This document shows, one piece after another, positions 52,287-63,160 of a DNA stretch of 64,000 nt (positions are counted from its first letter, which is position 1; every line of letters starts with the position of its first letter). The position numbers and the translations under genes were made by a program. Location: NCBI GenBank assembly GCA_037043015.1, contig CM073331.1:4175501-4239500 (forward strand). Reading direction: 5' to 3'. The DNA comes from Bryum argenteum. Taxonomy: Eukaryota > Streptophyta > Bryopsida > Bryales > Bryaceae. The notes beneath the pieces were generated by a model. That model worked only from the letters and a program-made list of their open reading frames with translations. It searched no databases and was not told the DNA's origin.

Positions 52287-53110
52287 CTTGTTGTAATTGG
52301 TCAATAAAATGCTCATGGTTCCATTTGGCTATAGACTACCTTGAGAGAAGGAGAGTGACAACTAACTTTGAGGTCCCTAATTTATGCTAAATTTTCAACA
52401 ATAATCATGTTTTATGGTCTCCTATATTATAATTGAGTTGGAACAAACATCTTGAGTCAATTATAATCAAGGAGACCTTGAGGCTCAAAATTTATAGATT
52501 GGCTAGAGTTCAATCATTACAAGAGAAAGGATGAAGAAGGGGAGTGTAAAAAAGAGATTGGTGTGGATTTATATAAGTCCCGGTCTATATCTACTTTATA
52601 CGAAAAGAGTGATCACACCACTTATATGCAACTTTTTGATTTTTCCTGGTCATGGCTCTTGACCAAGAGCCATGATTACAAAAATGATATGATTTTCTTA
52701 GTCATGGTTCTTGTGTGTAGGGCTTCTTAAACAATGTGACCTATGTTAGTGGGGAAATACTAAAATAATCTTTGCCTTTACTTTGAATATTATAGTGATA
52801 AAATCACATGAAATTTCGGGTCCATGCTATCCATTACGAGGTATGAGATTACGTGGTTGAAAGTACAAAAAAACAAAGAGTATATAATTTGTAAGTTAAA
52901 TCACAAGTGTACTTTTTGCGATAGTTTCACAGTTTGGAGGTCTAAAAACAACTCAAAAGTTCAAAGGATATCAAAGCCGTGCACCTTCGTCTACTCTCTT
53001 AAATGCATTACAAGAATTATTTCCAATAAATCATAACACTATTGTTGTTTGTATACTAAACTTTTTATAGTGTCTTGAACACTATCCGTTGTGAGACATC
53101 AATTCAACTT

Positions 53111-55689
53111 GAGCAATACAATTGCTAAAAGCAACCAAATAGTGGGTTGAGCCTCTTGTTATAGGAAAAAGCAAAAATTGGTAAACTCCACTCCAACATA
53201 TTACATTTGGCAAGCCCTTAACCCTAAAGCCTCTTTTTAGTGTCAACTCGGCAAGTGAAATTGGATCTCACTATCTTCTCGACTTGGGGAAAGATAAACA
53301 ATGAACTGTTTGAACTTAGACATACTAGATAGTGCACCATGAATCAATCAATGATAAGTTTGCAACCTCTTATACGATTATGTGCAACCTCAAACCTACC
53401 TACCACAATCCTTTTAAAGTACATGTTACTCACTAAAAAGGTGATATGAATCAAATGCAAATTTTTTTTAGATACAACACATGAGAACAGATAAATGGTA
53501 CCTAAAATTGTGTTGAGTTGAGGAAGTGCTTGAGAAAAGATGCTACAATATATGAACCACGCCTCTTAAGACTTGAGAGTTGACGCCCTTTCACAATGAA
53601 AAACATGAAATCCAATCTCTTATTTCTCTAAATAAACCTTTAACGCTAAGATGGCCCAAGTTCCGTCAATTTAGATGCTTCAACTAAGGTTTTATGAGAT
53701 CATTACAAATTAGCCTTTTAGGTACTTTGATGAAATAGTCTTCAATAATCTCATCATAATTGGGAGTTGTATCATTCTTGGAATTGTTAAGAAATCAATA
53801 TAAACACAAAACACATAAATTACACTAAGTTACAATAAAAACAAGTAAATACCAAACAATAGCCTTTGTTATATATACACACATGGATACATGGATAATT
53901 ATAGCATAAAATTTTGATCAAACTTTGTTTTCAATACATTTTTCATTGTTTGGTGATACTTGATTTTTCTCATTACATTCAAAACTTCCAACTTGATCCT
54001 TGTAAGTTTGGAAGATTTTCACACACTCAAGTAGATTCAAGCAAAACATTCACCAATAATTGTATATGAATCTTGTCTCTAATTATGATATGTCTATGCA
54101 AAGCTATTGACCTAATGCACACGTAACCAAAATCCATGTGAAGTGAAAGAAATCATGCAAGAATCCATTGATGATCAAAGTTTTACACCCTCAAAAATCA
54201 ATAATTATTACTACCAATATACGGCAACTTCAAGCTTATGATGTTTTCCATTAACCGTTGGATGTTTTTGCAAATTCTCTCAAGGGGTGAAATCTTGACT
54301 TAAGCTTAAATTTTCTATGATTGGACGTTAAAAAGAAGTGTCCAATCCTAATCAAGAAGGGGTTGAAGAGAAACATAGGGAGGAAACTCGTTCATGCGAG
54401 AAATGACCCTCAGCGTCAGCATTAGGGCATACCCAACAGCATAGCTAAAGATTCATCTCAGCAACCCCCTTGACCCTAAAAAAAACAATGAGAAAAATTC
54501 TTTTGCAAAGATAATAGCTTAGCAATGGTGAAAAGTGCCCCAGATTTTAGGAAGGAAAAAATGTCCAAAACTAGACTCCTTGCACAAAAGTGCATGTCAT
54601 GTCTTCCTCACATCTTTGAAGTGATGGACGATTGTCGCCAAAGAGCAATTGTGTAGTCTACCTCATTGAACAAAGGGAACGAGCAAGTTCCCTTTTAACG
54701 CTATTCATTAATCGCTACGTGATTCCGGGCACTATGGTAAGACCTAGAAACACCCAATCCCATTCCAACCTTGAAATGTGAAATTGTCTTACGCTATGTG
54801 TAAGACAATTTCATGAGACATGGTCCTGGCCCGGACATTGCCAAATTTAAATTGTTCTATAATGCTATTAAAAGTGATATACAACAATCAATCACGAGAT
54901 TGTGTTCTTTCACACAATCTCATCTAATAGAGTAGATTTAACCACAAAATTCAATCCAACAAAAAAGATGTAATCAATATAGCTCCTCAAAAACCATCCA
55001 TTTCTTCACTTTTTTTCTTAGTAGAAACCTGCCAAAGGTACTAGAATGTAGAAAGTACGCCATTGTGTATCTTTTGGTTTACAACTTGAATGGATCGGTT
55101 GGAACTTGGATGGACCAAATGAAAATGGATCGGCTGGAACTTGAATGGACAGAATGAAGTGCGGACGGGACAAGGAGTAACTTGATCTTAGGGGCTACAT
55201 GATCCCTCTCAAAACTCCACAAAAAAAAAGTCAATCCCATCGCCGAGGTTATGTGAGAGTATCACGCACGTTGAGTGACTTAATATATCGTGATGCATCC
55301 CAATGGTGACACGTCTATAGAACGAACTAAACACATAAGAAAAAAGAACATGTGACATAGTTATCTTCTTAAAACTCAAAATCAATGGTGTAAGACCAAA
55401 TACCTCACCAGGTATATTGTCTTGGGAAACAAAGAATAAGAAACTGCTCTCACGGGACAATGAGCACAGACGTGAAGGCTTCAATAAAGAGAAGAACAAC
55501 ATGAAAACAAATTAATACAGAAATGCTCAGAATCTCAACAGATGCATAAAAACTGTATTATAAAACTGGGGTACCTTGGTTTGGAAATATGGTAGTGGAA
55601 GTTACCACATTCAGAATTCCCCCTTCACGAGAAAGTACCTTAATTTGAACAACAAACAACCATTTACAGGAAGAATGAGTAGCATCTAT
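53111..55689. other. Intergenic region before the proteasome gene
   Basis: AT-rich with no gene. 54410-54600 is a reversed fragment of repeat family B. The proteasome beta-4 3' UTR probably extends some way below 55690. Confidence 0.4.
54410..54600 (-). repeat. Dispersed repeat family B, fragment
   Basis: 'ttagcaatggtgaaaagtgc' and 'aaaaaatgtccaaaactag' are the reverse of 20340-20400. The flanking sequence does not match. Confidence 0.45.
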
Positions 55690-58468
55690 CTACCAAGAGC
55701 CCACAGCTCCAGCGGTGGGGTTCTCGAATGCCTTGAGACTCCAGTTGGTTTGCAGCGCATACGGCTCCGTGATCTTCACTCCAGTCTCAGTCACATTCGC
55801 AATCTGAGAAAAGCACATTTTGTAAGCAATGGCAAATAATATATACATGATTTGTGAGAAACAGAAAGCAAAGGATATAAAAGAGAGAAAACGAGAGACA
55901 CTGACCTGGAATTTGTTGATAGCAGATCGGTCACGATAGAACAACACGAGCATGCACTTCTCCAGAAGCGCTATGCCTTCCTCTAATGTCATGTCCTCTT
56001 TCCACTCATCCCGAAATATGGGCCTTGCCAAATGGTTCCCGAATCCCGTCGCCACATGATCGTCCACATAATGTACACCGATCATTGTAACCTGAGAACA
56101 CATGGTTGAAATCGTTAAATAAAGTGTCCACATGGTGAACACCGACGTGTGTAATCCAATCGTTCAGATTATACTTCTTACAGTCTCATGTCATATTTCA
56201 TGGATTTCCATATCGATCCTAGAGATCGTTTACTCGTAATTAAACTATCGACGAGAAAGTAATCTTTGACCCGACGATGGTCATTTAGTAGAAAGTCAAA
56301 AAAAAAAAAAAAAAAAAAACAACTAAACAACTAAACTAAACTGCTAAATGGCAAAATAACAGGTGTGACCATCTAGGATAAAATCATAAAGATGGATGAC
56401 AATATAACGTGATCCACACCACTGTCGGTATTCTATAGGGTGTACTGCGACTATGAGGTATCCACAAACCCACATGAAACACACCAACTATAGGATACCA
56501 CATAATGTACACCAAAAAGGGTAAGGACAGGCTCATGAAAATGGGTATGATATAACTTGTTAAAGATTACTGTCGGTGATTACTTACTGATTGTGCCTGT
56601 GAATATCGATCATTGAGCAATGTTTGGTTCATGAATAATTCAGGAAGTTAAGCAGTTTGAGTTTAGAACACATACCACACCCAAGTACTTCTTGCCGTTC
56701 TTCACTCCACCGAGAACAAGGCTGTTCCAGAGAGGGTCGAACTTGTTGCGCCGTTGGTACATGACGCGGTTGAGGTAATTGTGAATCTCTACTGGTCCCA
56801 GGTTGTTGCCATCGTCCCACATGTAATCGGTCGTACTGCAATCAAGCTCCTGTTTAGCTTGAGTGTGCGGCCATTATAACATAGGTTTGAATTTAACACA
56901 ACATTGAAGCCCTAAGAAACCTGATTGTACTAGGCTTTAGAATCTCAAGTAAACAATCAAATTCAGTGAAAGATGACACCCTAACACGGAAATAAGCTTT
57001 TCTAGCATGTGATGGTAACTCTAAATTAATGATCGTAACGTGCAATCTTAACGTGACTTGTACCACTTCATAGTCAGAAAGGACAGACTTCCAGAATCTC
57101 CTCTAGCACGTAAACCCTAACATAACATACCAGTTCATAATCGGTGGTACTGCTATTTTGCTTGAATGTGTAGCCATTATGACATGTGATGACTTTACGA
57201 GGATTTACAACAACATTGAAACCCTACGAAATTACTGCACTAAGGATTTACACTCACATGAAAACAAACAAGATGACACCCTAATATGACATGCGCGGAC
57301 ATAAGCTTCCCTAGCATGTGCTGGAAACCCTAACATGGTGATCGAAACGAGCCAAACCTGGCACCAATTGACGATCAGAACGGACAGAGAGTTACGAAAG
57401 CTCCTCTCACCATAACAACACATACCCGGTGATACTGTATCGAAGCTCCTATTCAGCTTGGGTGTGTAGTCACTATACATATGATGCCTTTACGATGATT
57501 TACAACAACAATGGTTACCATACGAGGGTTTACAGTCACATGAAAACTATCGAAACGAGTGCCACCCGAACGTGACATGTACCAGTTCATACAAGGATGC
57601 TTCTCCAGCATGTGATGATCGAAAACCCTAGCATGATGATCGAAAGGAGTGAAAGATGGAACCTTAACATGACTTGTACCAACTCATAGTCGAAACAGAT
57701 AGTGACTTACATAAGCTCCTCCAAACTTAACATTACGAACCAATTCAAACCCGTTGAGACTGCAACGAAGCTCATATCAAGCTTAAGTGTGTAGCCATTA
57801 AGCAGATGATGACTTCATTAGAGATTACAACAACATAGAACCCTACAAGGTAACTGCAGAAAAATTTACAATCACTAGAAACGAAACCCTAACATGACAT
57901 GCACCGGATCACAATCAAGGCAAGCTTCGCTAACCCTAAGACCAATTCAGAGTGATCGACACTTACATAAGCTTCTCTAGCATGTCATTGATAGCTTGAA
58001 AGTCACTAATCTCGCCACTCGCGCCAAGAACCGTCGTTTTCCCAACCGATTTCAAGCGCTCCACACTCTTGTACCTCGTAGTCGAACCATACGAGCCTAA
58101 AAACGCACAAAAAATCAGAAAACCTCAAAAAAACACAGCAAACAAGAAATCAAAGAGACGTACCAGCGGTATCGGAGGCCAGAAGCACGCCGTCCTTGTA
58201 CTTGATTCCGAGCACCGATGTGCCGGTAACATAAGGATACCTACAGAGAACGGAGAAAAGAGGTTAGAAAATGGGGGAGAGAGGAATTGAATGATCGGTG
58301 TGCAAGTGGCGCTACTTACTGAGTGTGCGTGGAAGGGGCGGAGGGTGTAAGCGTGAAGCTCCGGCTGTTAGGGCCCATGATCGGGTGATCGACGTACGGA
58401 GTCTCCTTCGAAGCTGGTTTGGTGTGGTAAGGGTAGCTCCCTGGAGCTTGGAAGGTGGAGAAATCCAT
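55690..58468 (-). CDS. PBG1: 20S proteasome subunit beta type-4 (beta7-class)
   Basis: Non-catalytic beta subunit of the 20S core. Exons on the minus strand: 58468-58320, 58240-58164, 58096-57967, 56835-56676, 56091-55906, 55803-55690; every junction is GT-AG and in phase; 271 residues. Family segments: 'YPYVTGTSVLGIKYKDGVLL' 'ASDTAG' (exon 2), 'RYKSVERLKSVGKTTVLGAS' (3), 'DYMWDDGNNLGPVEIHNYLN' (4), 'LVLGGVKNGKKYLGV', 'HVATGFGNHLARPIFR' (5), 'VLFYRDRSAINKFQ', and the end 'ITEPYALQTNWSLKAFENP' (6). The N-terminal propeptide region of about 50 residues is normal for this subunit, which has no catalytic threonine. The total is somewhat longer than the about 246-residue Arabidopsis protein. Intron 3 (56836-57966) is a tandem array; see the separate entry. 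Identity is very secure. Confidence 0.95.
56290..56320. repeat. Poly-A run in proteasome beta-4 intron 4
   Basis: An uninterrupted run of about 23 A (poly-T on the transcribed minus strand). The rest of intron 4 (56092-56675) shows nothing else. Confidence 0.6.
56836..57966 (-). repeat. Intron 3 of proteasome beta-4: tandem repeats bearing both exon edges
   Basis: About four imperfect units of roughly 280-330 bases. Copies of the exon 3 end plus donor (true site 57967, 'catgctagagaagcttat' then 'gtaagt' on the minus strand) appear near 57712 (with an intact gtaagt), 57600, 57305 and 56995. Copies of the acceptor plus exon 4 start (true site 56835) appear near 57760 ('gcttcgttgcag'), 57430 and 57150. 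Shared words inside are 'cctaacatgac', 'gtgtgtagccatta' and 'gatttacaacaacat'. Confidence 0.8.
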
Positions 58469-58672
58469 TGCGATGGCGGTCGATCGAGAGTGGCAAGAAA
58501 CGGAGAGGGTGATGGTTTGTTCGTGTTTTGGGCGAGCTGGGGTGATGCTCACGGTGAAGGCACGGCTGAAGCCTGCGGCGTTCCCTTGTGACGTTCCCTT
58601 GCGTTCCAATATTGCTTCGTTTTACCTGGGTAAGTTACACTTAGCGGTGTGGTGAGTGCCCTAAGGAATGAA

Positions 58673-59106
58673 TTAAGGCCCCTTCCCACCTGGCCTTTGA
58701 TAAGAGCATACATTAAAACTTAAGACCTCCACAATTTTGGGGAAATTCCTTATTCTTAGGGAAGGCCTCATCAATGAGGCTTGGAAAAGTGTCTTGAAAA
58801 GTAGCCTCAATTACATAATGGCTCCTCAAAGGCCACATTAACTAAGACCACTCTTAAGTCTTCAAAACTTGAGAATATTTCTAATTGTGGTGCTTCCTTA
58901 ACACTTTCCTACTAATGCTCAACTATCTTTTGTCCTCCCAAATACTAGCTAATATTTTTTTTGTCCTCCAAGTTTTAGAGTGTGCCATGTAGGCATCCAT
59001 GTAGGATTGGTAATTACTAAAGAATCTAGGTGTGGACACACACTCTTTTAAGGAGATAAGACCACCTTCTAACACCACCTCTAAGGCCAAGTGGGAACGT
59101 ACCTTT
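58673..59106. mobile_element. MITE-like element with inverted ends
   Basis: Ends 'aaggccccttcccacctggcc' (58673 on) and, in reverse, 'aaggccaagtgggaacgtacc' (about 59085-59106) are imperfect inverted repeats about 430 bases apart. No coding sequence. It lies just upstream of the proteasome gene's promoter side. No target-site duplication was identified. Confidence 0.5.
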
Positions 59107-59369
59107 AGATTGCTTAAAACTAGCGTATCAAAAATGGTTCACTAGGGTGAACTTTGCAAGAGTAGATATAGATAGATAGGAACTCCAGTCTCTTTCTGAG
59201 GGGCCAGCATGAATGAAGTATCCGTTCGTAAAGTCAATAACTCGACGAGGGGTCGACGTGAATGAAGTATCTGTTCGGACAAGGGAAATTGGAACTATAC
59301 TACTTCCCCATTTCTAGGGTGAACAATATAATTACGCTAGTTTCTAGCTAGTTACTGGTGCCTTGAAGA

Positions 59370-59535
59370 TACTTGACATAGTATCTCCCAAAAGACTTTG
59401 AGGTACCCATATAAGACGGTCCAAGGACCGCCACAATAGCAGCGTGGACTATAGTGGTGAGCATCACGCCGGCATGGGGAACAGAACTCAGGACCTCCTC
59501 ATTTGGGGCCGTGAGCCCCAACCACCAAGCCAAGG
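59370..59535 (-). mobile_element. Probable tRNA-derived SINE
   Basis: On the minus strand 'tggcttggtggttggggctc' resembles a polymerase III A box and flank, and 'ggtcctgagttctgttcccc' a B box, about 35 bases apart as in a tRNA. A tRNA-unrelated body follows. The tail and target-site duplication were not resolved. The short ORF across it is the usual by-product of such elements. Confidence 0.5.
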
Positions 59536-59579
59536 CATGTGGTGCCTTTTGGAAGAGGTATATTGTAGTTTCAAAGGTA

Positions 59580-59890
59580 TATGGGAGAGTGCTCTAAAAT
59601 GGAGATGTACCAATAATAGAGCCCTAGGCTTCATCACCCAAAGGTACGTAATTTTAAAGTATCATGTACTCATCACAAACAATAAATCAAATTAGGGCAC
59701 CATTTCAGGAACATCTCTAAGTCCACCTTCAAAAATTCCTAAAAAATTGTAAAATAGTCCCAAAATGATAACTCCACTTCGCATATCCTTCGACTTACTT
59801 TTTCCATGCACAAAAATCATTTAGTAAACTATAAACTTCATTACATATTTCCTAATCTCAACTTTGAGCCATTATTGTACACTTAATCTT
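59580..59890 (-). repeat. Dispersed repeat family A, reversed copy
   Basis: 'agggcaccatttcag', 'tttttccatgcacaaaaat' and 'gagccattattgtac' match 15920-16100 and are the reverse of 4440-4560. The remaining sequence 59890-60447 shows no gene and is the S1FA promoter side. Confidence 0.5.
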
Positions 59891-60447
59891 ATTTCAATGT
59901 CCTCTCCATGAATTTTTTTAGATTGTGTTATATTAGAATTATCTATAATTCGAGCATCAAGAATTCCGTAACTAATTCTGAAAGAGTTGAAAGAATTATG
60001 ATGTACAATCGCCTACTTACTTTGCCCATGCACAAAAATTCCTTGAATGTTTCCAAGAATCAATGATGTTGCATTGCACCACCACAATGGAATATTAGAA
60101 CCAACAGGGAATGTTGTAATCTCTCTTGACAAATTTTTTCCGTAAAAATTATCCCTTAATTTTTATTACATGGGTTTTAAACTCCAAAGAGTAATCTACA
60201 CAATGGAGCCATAGGCCGGTTCTTAAATTTCAAAGTCACCAAAAATGGCCATGATGAAAATGAAGAAAAGTCTCCAATGAGCATATAAGTACACCGATCC
60301 ATTCAATAGATAGCAAGCTCCTAGCAGACGAATGGACGAATGTGAAACGAATTGGATGAAAGTCGTCGATTGCAAGAGCCCCCATTGAGAGAAGAAAGAA
60401 AGGCGATCGGAGAAGCTTCAGCAACGAAGCTTGCGTTGTCGGTGGCT

Positions 60448-62122
60448 ATGGCAAAAGGTTCCGCCGACCCCTCTGCATTCGTCGGCAAGGTACATACATT
60501 CCTGCGGTACATTTGCAACAATCTCTAGGTCTTCGTGCGGGTGTCTTCCGATCGCTGCAAGGTAGAATGATGAGCTTCAGAAAGCTGTGTTAGTTAATAA
60601 GATAAGAGTCAACACATGTGGATATTGATGCCATTTGCATTACGGTCTTTGATCATTATTAAATTATGAGTTACAGTCCGCGAGGTTATTCATTGTATCA
60701 ATTTCTATCGATTGTCATCATAGTTGCATTTATTTGCAACGATCTTTAGGTTTTCTGAATTCTTTTCGTTTCAATCGCTGTGGTCTGAGGAGAAGAAATG
60801 ACAGATGTTAGTAGCGATGCCATTTGATCATGAAATTCGTATGTCATAGTTTGGGTTTCTCTTGATTATCTTGAGTCTTGATATTAGGGTTTCACAATGC
60901 TCAATTCCATTTTCGTTTTCCTCAGAAATGAGAGATTTTGTTGGTTTGATTGCCAACTATTGCTTGTATGTTCAACAATAACAACATAGTCTCATGAAGG
61001 TTTGGTGTATCTTCAGCATTTTAGGGTTTCTACAAGTAGACAATGTGTAGGTGAATTTCTTTTACAGATTGTTTCATGGAATTTGTAGGTGATTGTTACA
61101 TCCCATAAATGAATGCTTGGATGACCAATACGTACTTGAAAATGAGTCAATAATAGCGATAGATTCTACACCTTGATCACTAGAGAATGGGCGAACAACA
61201 AAAGATTTTGCAGCGTAAGCGGACTTGGGTCAAGCTCAAAGGGAGAGAGAGAGTTACAACTCCACATGGTGCAGAATCTCCCGCGACTGGCCTCTTCTCT
61301 AATGTTACAAGCAAAATTGATGGCTTATTCTCTAATGTTACAAGCAAAATTGTTGGCTTATTCTCTAATGTGTAAAGCAAAATTGACGACATGTACCCCT
61401 ATGTTAAAAGAAAAATTGATACAACTGTGGTAAAATCGTCAATTTTCTAAATATATTCTATACTTTGATTTCGACTTTGATTGATTTCAAATTTTGCTTT
61501 TTAGGGTTTCCAAACCAAACAATAAGGTTGGGTGAAGTAGAATGCATAAAAGTAAACTCAATATTTCATGAATGCTTGGTTGAACATCACTTTTTTTTTT
61601 TACACTAATGGGTTACCAACATCAAACTATGTAGATGCCATTCTCACAAACCATTATAGTCCAGAAAGTCTTGGAATGACTGCCCTATCAACACATTTAC
61701 ATATTCTTTGTACTTACCTTGTTTCAAATTTCAATCATAAAGAGTAGAGGAGTAAGCAGGAGGATTCAATCCACTGCCATTTCTTCTCATGTATAAAGTT
61801 CTATGACCTAATTACTTCCTTGTACTTTCTTTTGTTTTAAGTTTAATCGAAAAGAACATACAAGCTTATTGGAATGTAACGAAGGATTCATTCTCTTTCT
61901 AATGATTCTACTGTGAGTCTTGTTTATCTAACTTCTTTGATTGTTTTGTTTTGTGAGCAGGGAGGGATTGAGAAGAGCACAGGCATCAATCCAGGGTTGG
62001 TGGTGTTGCTTGTAGTCCTGGGAGCGTTGCTGATTTTTGGTGTAGGCAACTACTTCTTATACCAGTATGCGCAGAAGAACCTACCGCCCAGGAAGAAGAA
62101 GCTGAAAGCCAAGAGGAAATAG
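60448..62122 (+). CDS. S1FA: S1FA-like small membrane / DNA-binding protein
   Basis: Exon 1 60448-60489 ([14 protein letters not shown]) joins in phase 0 to exon 2 61961-62122 (GGIEKSTG...), 67 residues. Exon 2 holds the whole signature: '[20 protein letters not shown]' (hydrophobic, one transmembrane span), '[20 protein letters not shown]' and a basic tail. S1FA was described in spinach as a factor binding a negative promoter element, the basic tail serving as nuclear signal and DNA contact. The strong hydrophobic span makes a membrane location equally plausible. The protein is a little shorter than the usual 70-90 residues. Exon 2 is certain; exon 1 is chosen because its ATG, phase and 'aag' + 'gtacat' donor fit, and an additional small exon is not excluded. 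The 1.47 kb intron contains a 33-base repeat. Confidence 0.85.
61289..61420 (+). repeat. 33-base tandem repeat in the S1FA intron
   Basis: Three good copies and one decayed copy of a 33-base unit with core 'ttctctaatgttacaagc' plus 'aaaattg'. The unit is a multiple of three and the first copies are open ('LFSNVTSKI'), but no initiator, splice sites or homology support translation. Confidence 0.7.
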
Positions 62123-62492
62123 GGAGAATCTGCTGCAGATTGAGACTTCTTTTGCTACGAGCTTCTGTTTTTTGCTGTTGTATTGTACTGTACTATGAGT
62201 CGGTATCGTCCCGAGCAAGGTACTGACTACATGAATTCAGAAGTGGATGGTGTTCTCTTTCACTTTTGTAGTGAAGATCATAATATGAATGGTACTAATG
62301 TGTCAAAAATTGATCTATCTTTGTAGTTGTTTGAGAAATATTGTGTACTTGTGTCAAGCATTGGTGGAGAAGTACCCACATACAAGCGTTTTTTTCTTTG
62401 TACTTGTGAAGGTTTTTAAAATGTCTTGATTGTGGGTATATGTTAGTACAAAGAGTAATTAGTAAGAGCCTTCCCAACAGCCTGGCTAGACA
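62123..62492. other. 3' UTR of the S1FA-like gene
   Basis: No gene. AT-rich with several possible polyadenylation sites. Confidence 0.4.
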
Positions 62493-62789
62493 CTAAGGGC
62501 GGGACAGTGGAGGACCTACGCCTCCCTGCCCGCCCACAAAACCCTGCCCGCATAAAATAATTTGGGGGTAAATTTGCCCCCTAAATTTTTGTTGTTGATG
62601 TCACCAATGTCATCATGGGACACATCTAAGGGTAAATTGGGGTCGTAGATCCCATTTTTAAACTCAAAATCTGAAAAAAAATATTGTAGGGCCTCCAAAA
62701 ATGCAAAAATCAGATTTATACGAAGTTTTTCCGGGCAGCGAGTATGGGCGGGTAGCGGAGGCGTAAGTCCTCCACTGTCCCGCCCTTAG
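62493..62789. mobile_element. MITE with long GC-rich inverted ends
   Basis: CTAAGGGCGGGACAGTGG at the left and its near-perfect complement CCACTGTCCCGCCCTTAG at the right, extending inward for about 33 bases, enclose 297 bases. Flanks 'agac' (before) and 'agac' (after) suggest a short target-site duplication. No coding sequence. Confidence 0.7.
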
Positions 62790-63054
62790 AGACGAGGGAG
62801 GACTAGCTAGAGAAGAGGGGTTGCTAACTGTAGCACCCCTTTGGCACCCCTTTGAAACCTCACTCTTTTCCAACAGATTGGCTTTATGACCTTGTTATAT
62901 TTTGCTTTCCACTATACTTTGAGGTGCCAAATGGAGTGTTTTTCTAGTGGGCTGCCAAAGGTGGCAGGTCAGGTCCGTTGGGAAAGGAAACTAACAGTTG
63001 CTTGGCTAATCTCCAAGCATGTATAATTCATGAATTATGACAAATTCAAAATTA

Positions 63055-63160
63055 TGAAGTATGAGAACGTTCTATTTCGTACTTCTCAGAGAGAACGTTC
63101 TCATACTTCTTGGAATGATTTCGTACTTCTCGGTGAGAACGTTCTCATACTTCTTGGTGT
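63055..63160. repeat. Palindromic and tandem AGAACGTTCT repeats
   Basis: 'aagtatgagaacgttct' at 63057 faces 'agaacgttctcatactt' at 63092. The right arm with its leader 'atttcgtacttctc' is then repeated in tandem from about 63118. The core AGAACGTTCT is itself a perfect palindrome, present three times. Confidence 0.7.

Larger units (their letters stand above)
47690..53110. repeat. Tandem duplication unit, copy 2
   Basis: Collinear with 42600-47565. It is longer mainly because the upstream kinase promoter block is present twice (about 50630-50830 and 51172-51380), against once in copy 1. Confidence 0.8.

Noticed and set aside
58298..58655. Plus-strand frames over the proteasome first exon
   Set aside because: Shadows of the minus-strand exon 1, whose protein and splice sites are secure.
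59348..59533. 61-codon frame MAWWLGL...
   Set aside because: Typical spurious translation of a tRNA-like A-box region; the SINE reading explains it better.
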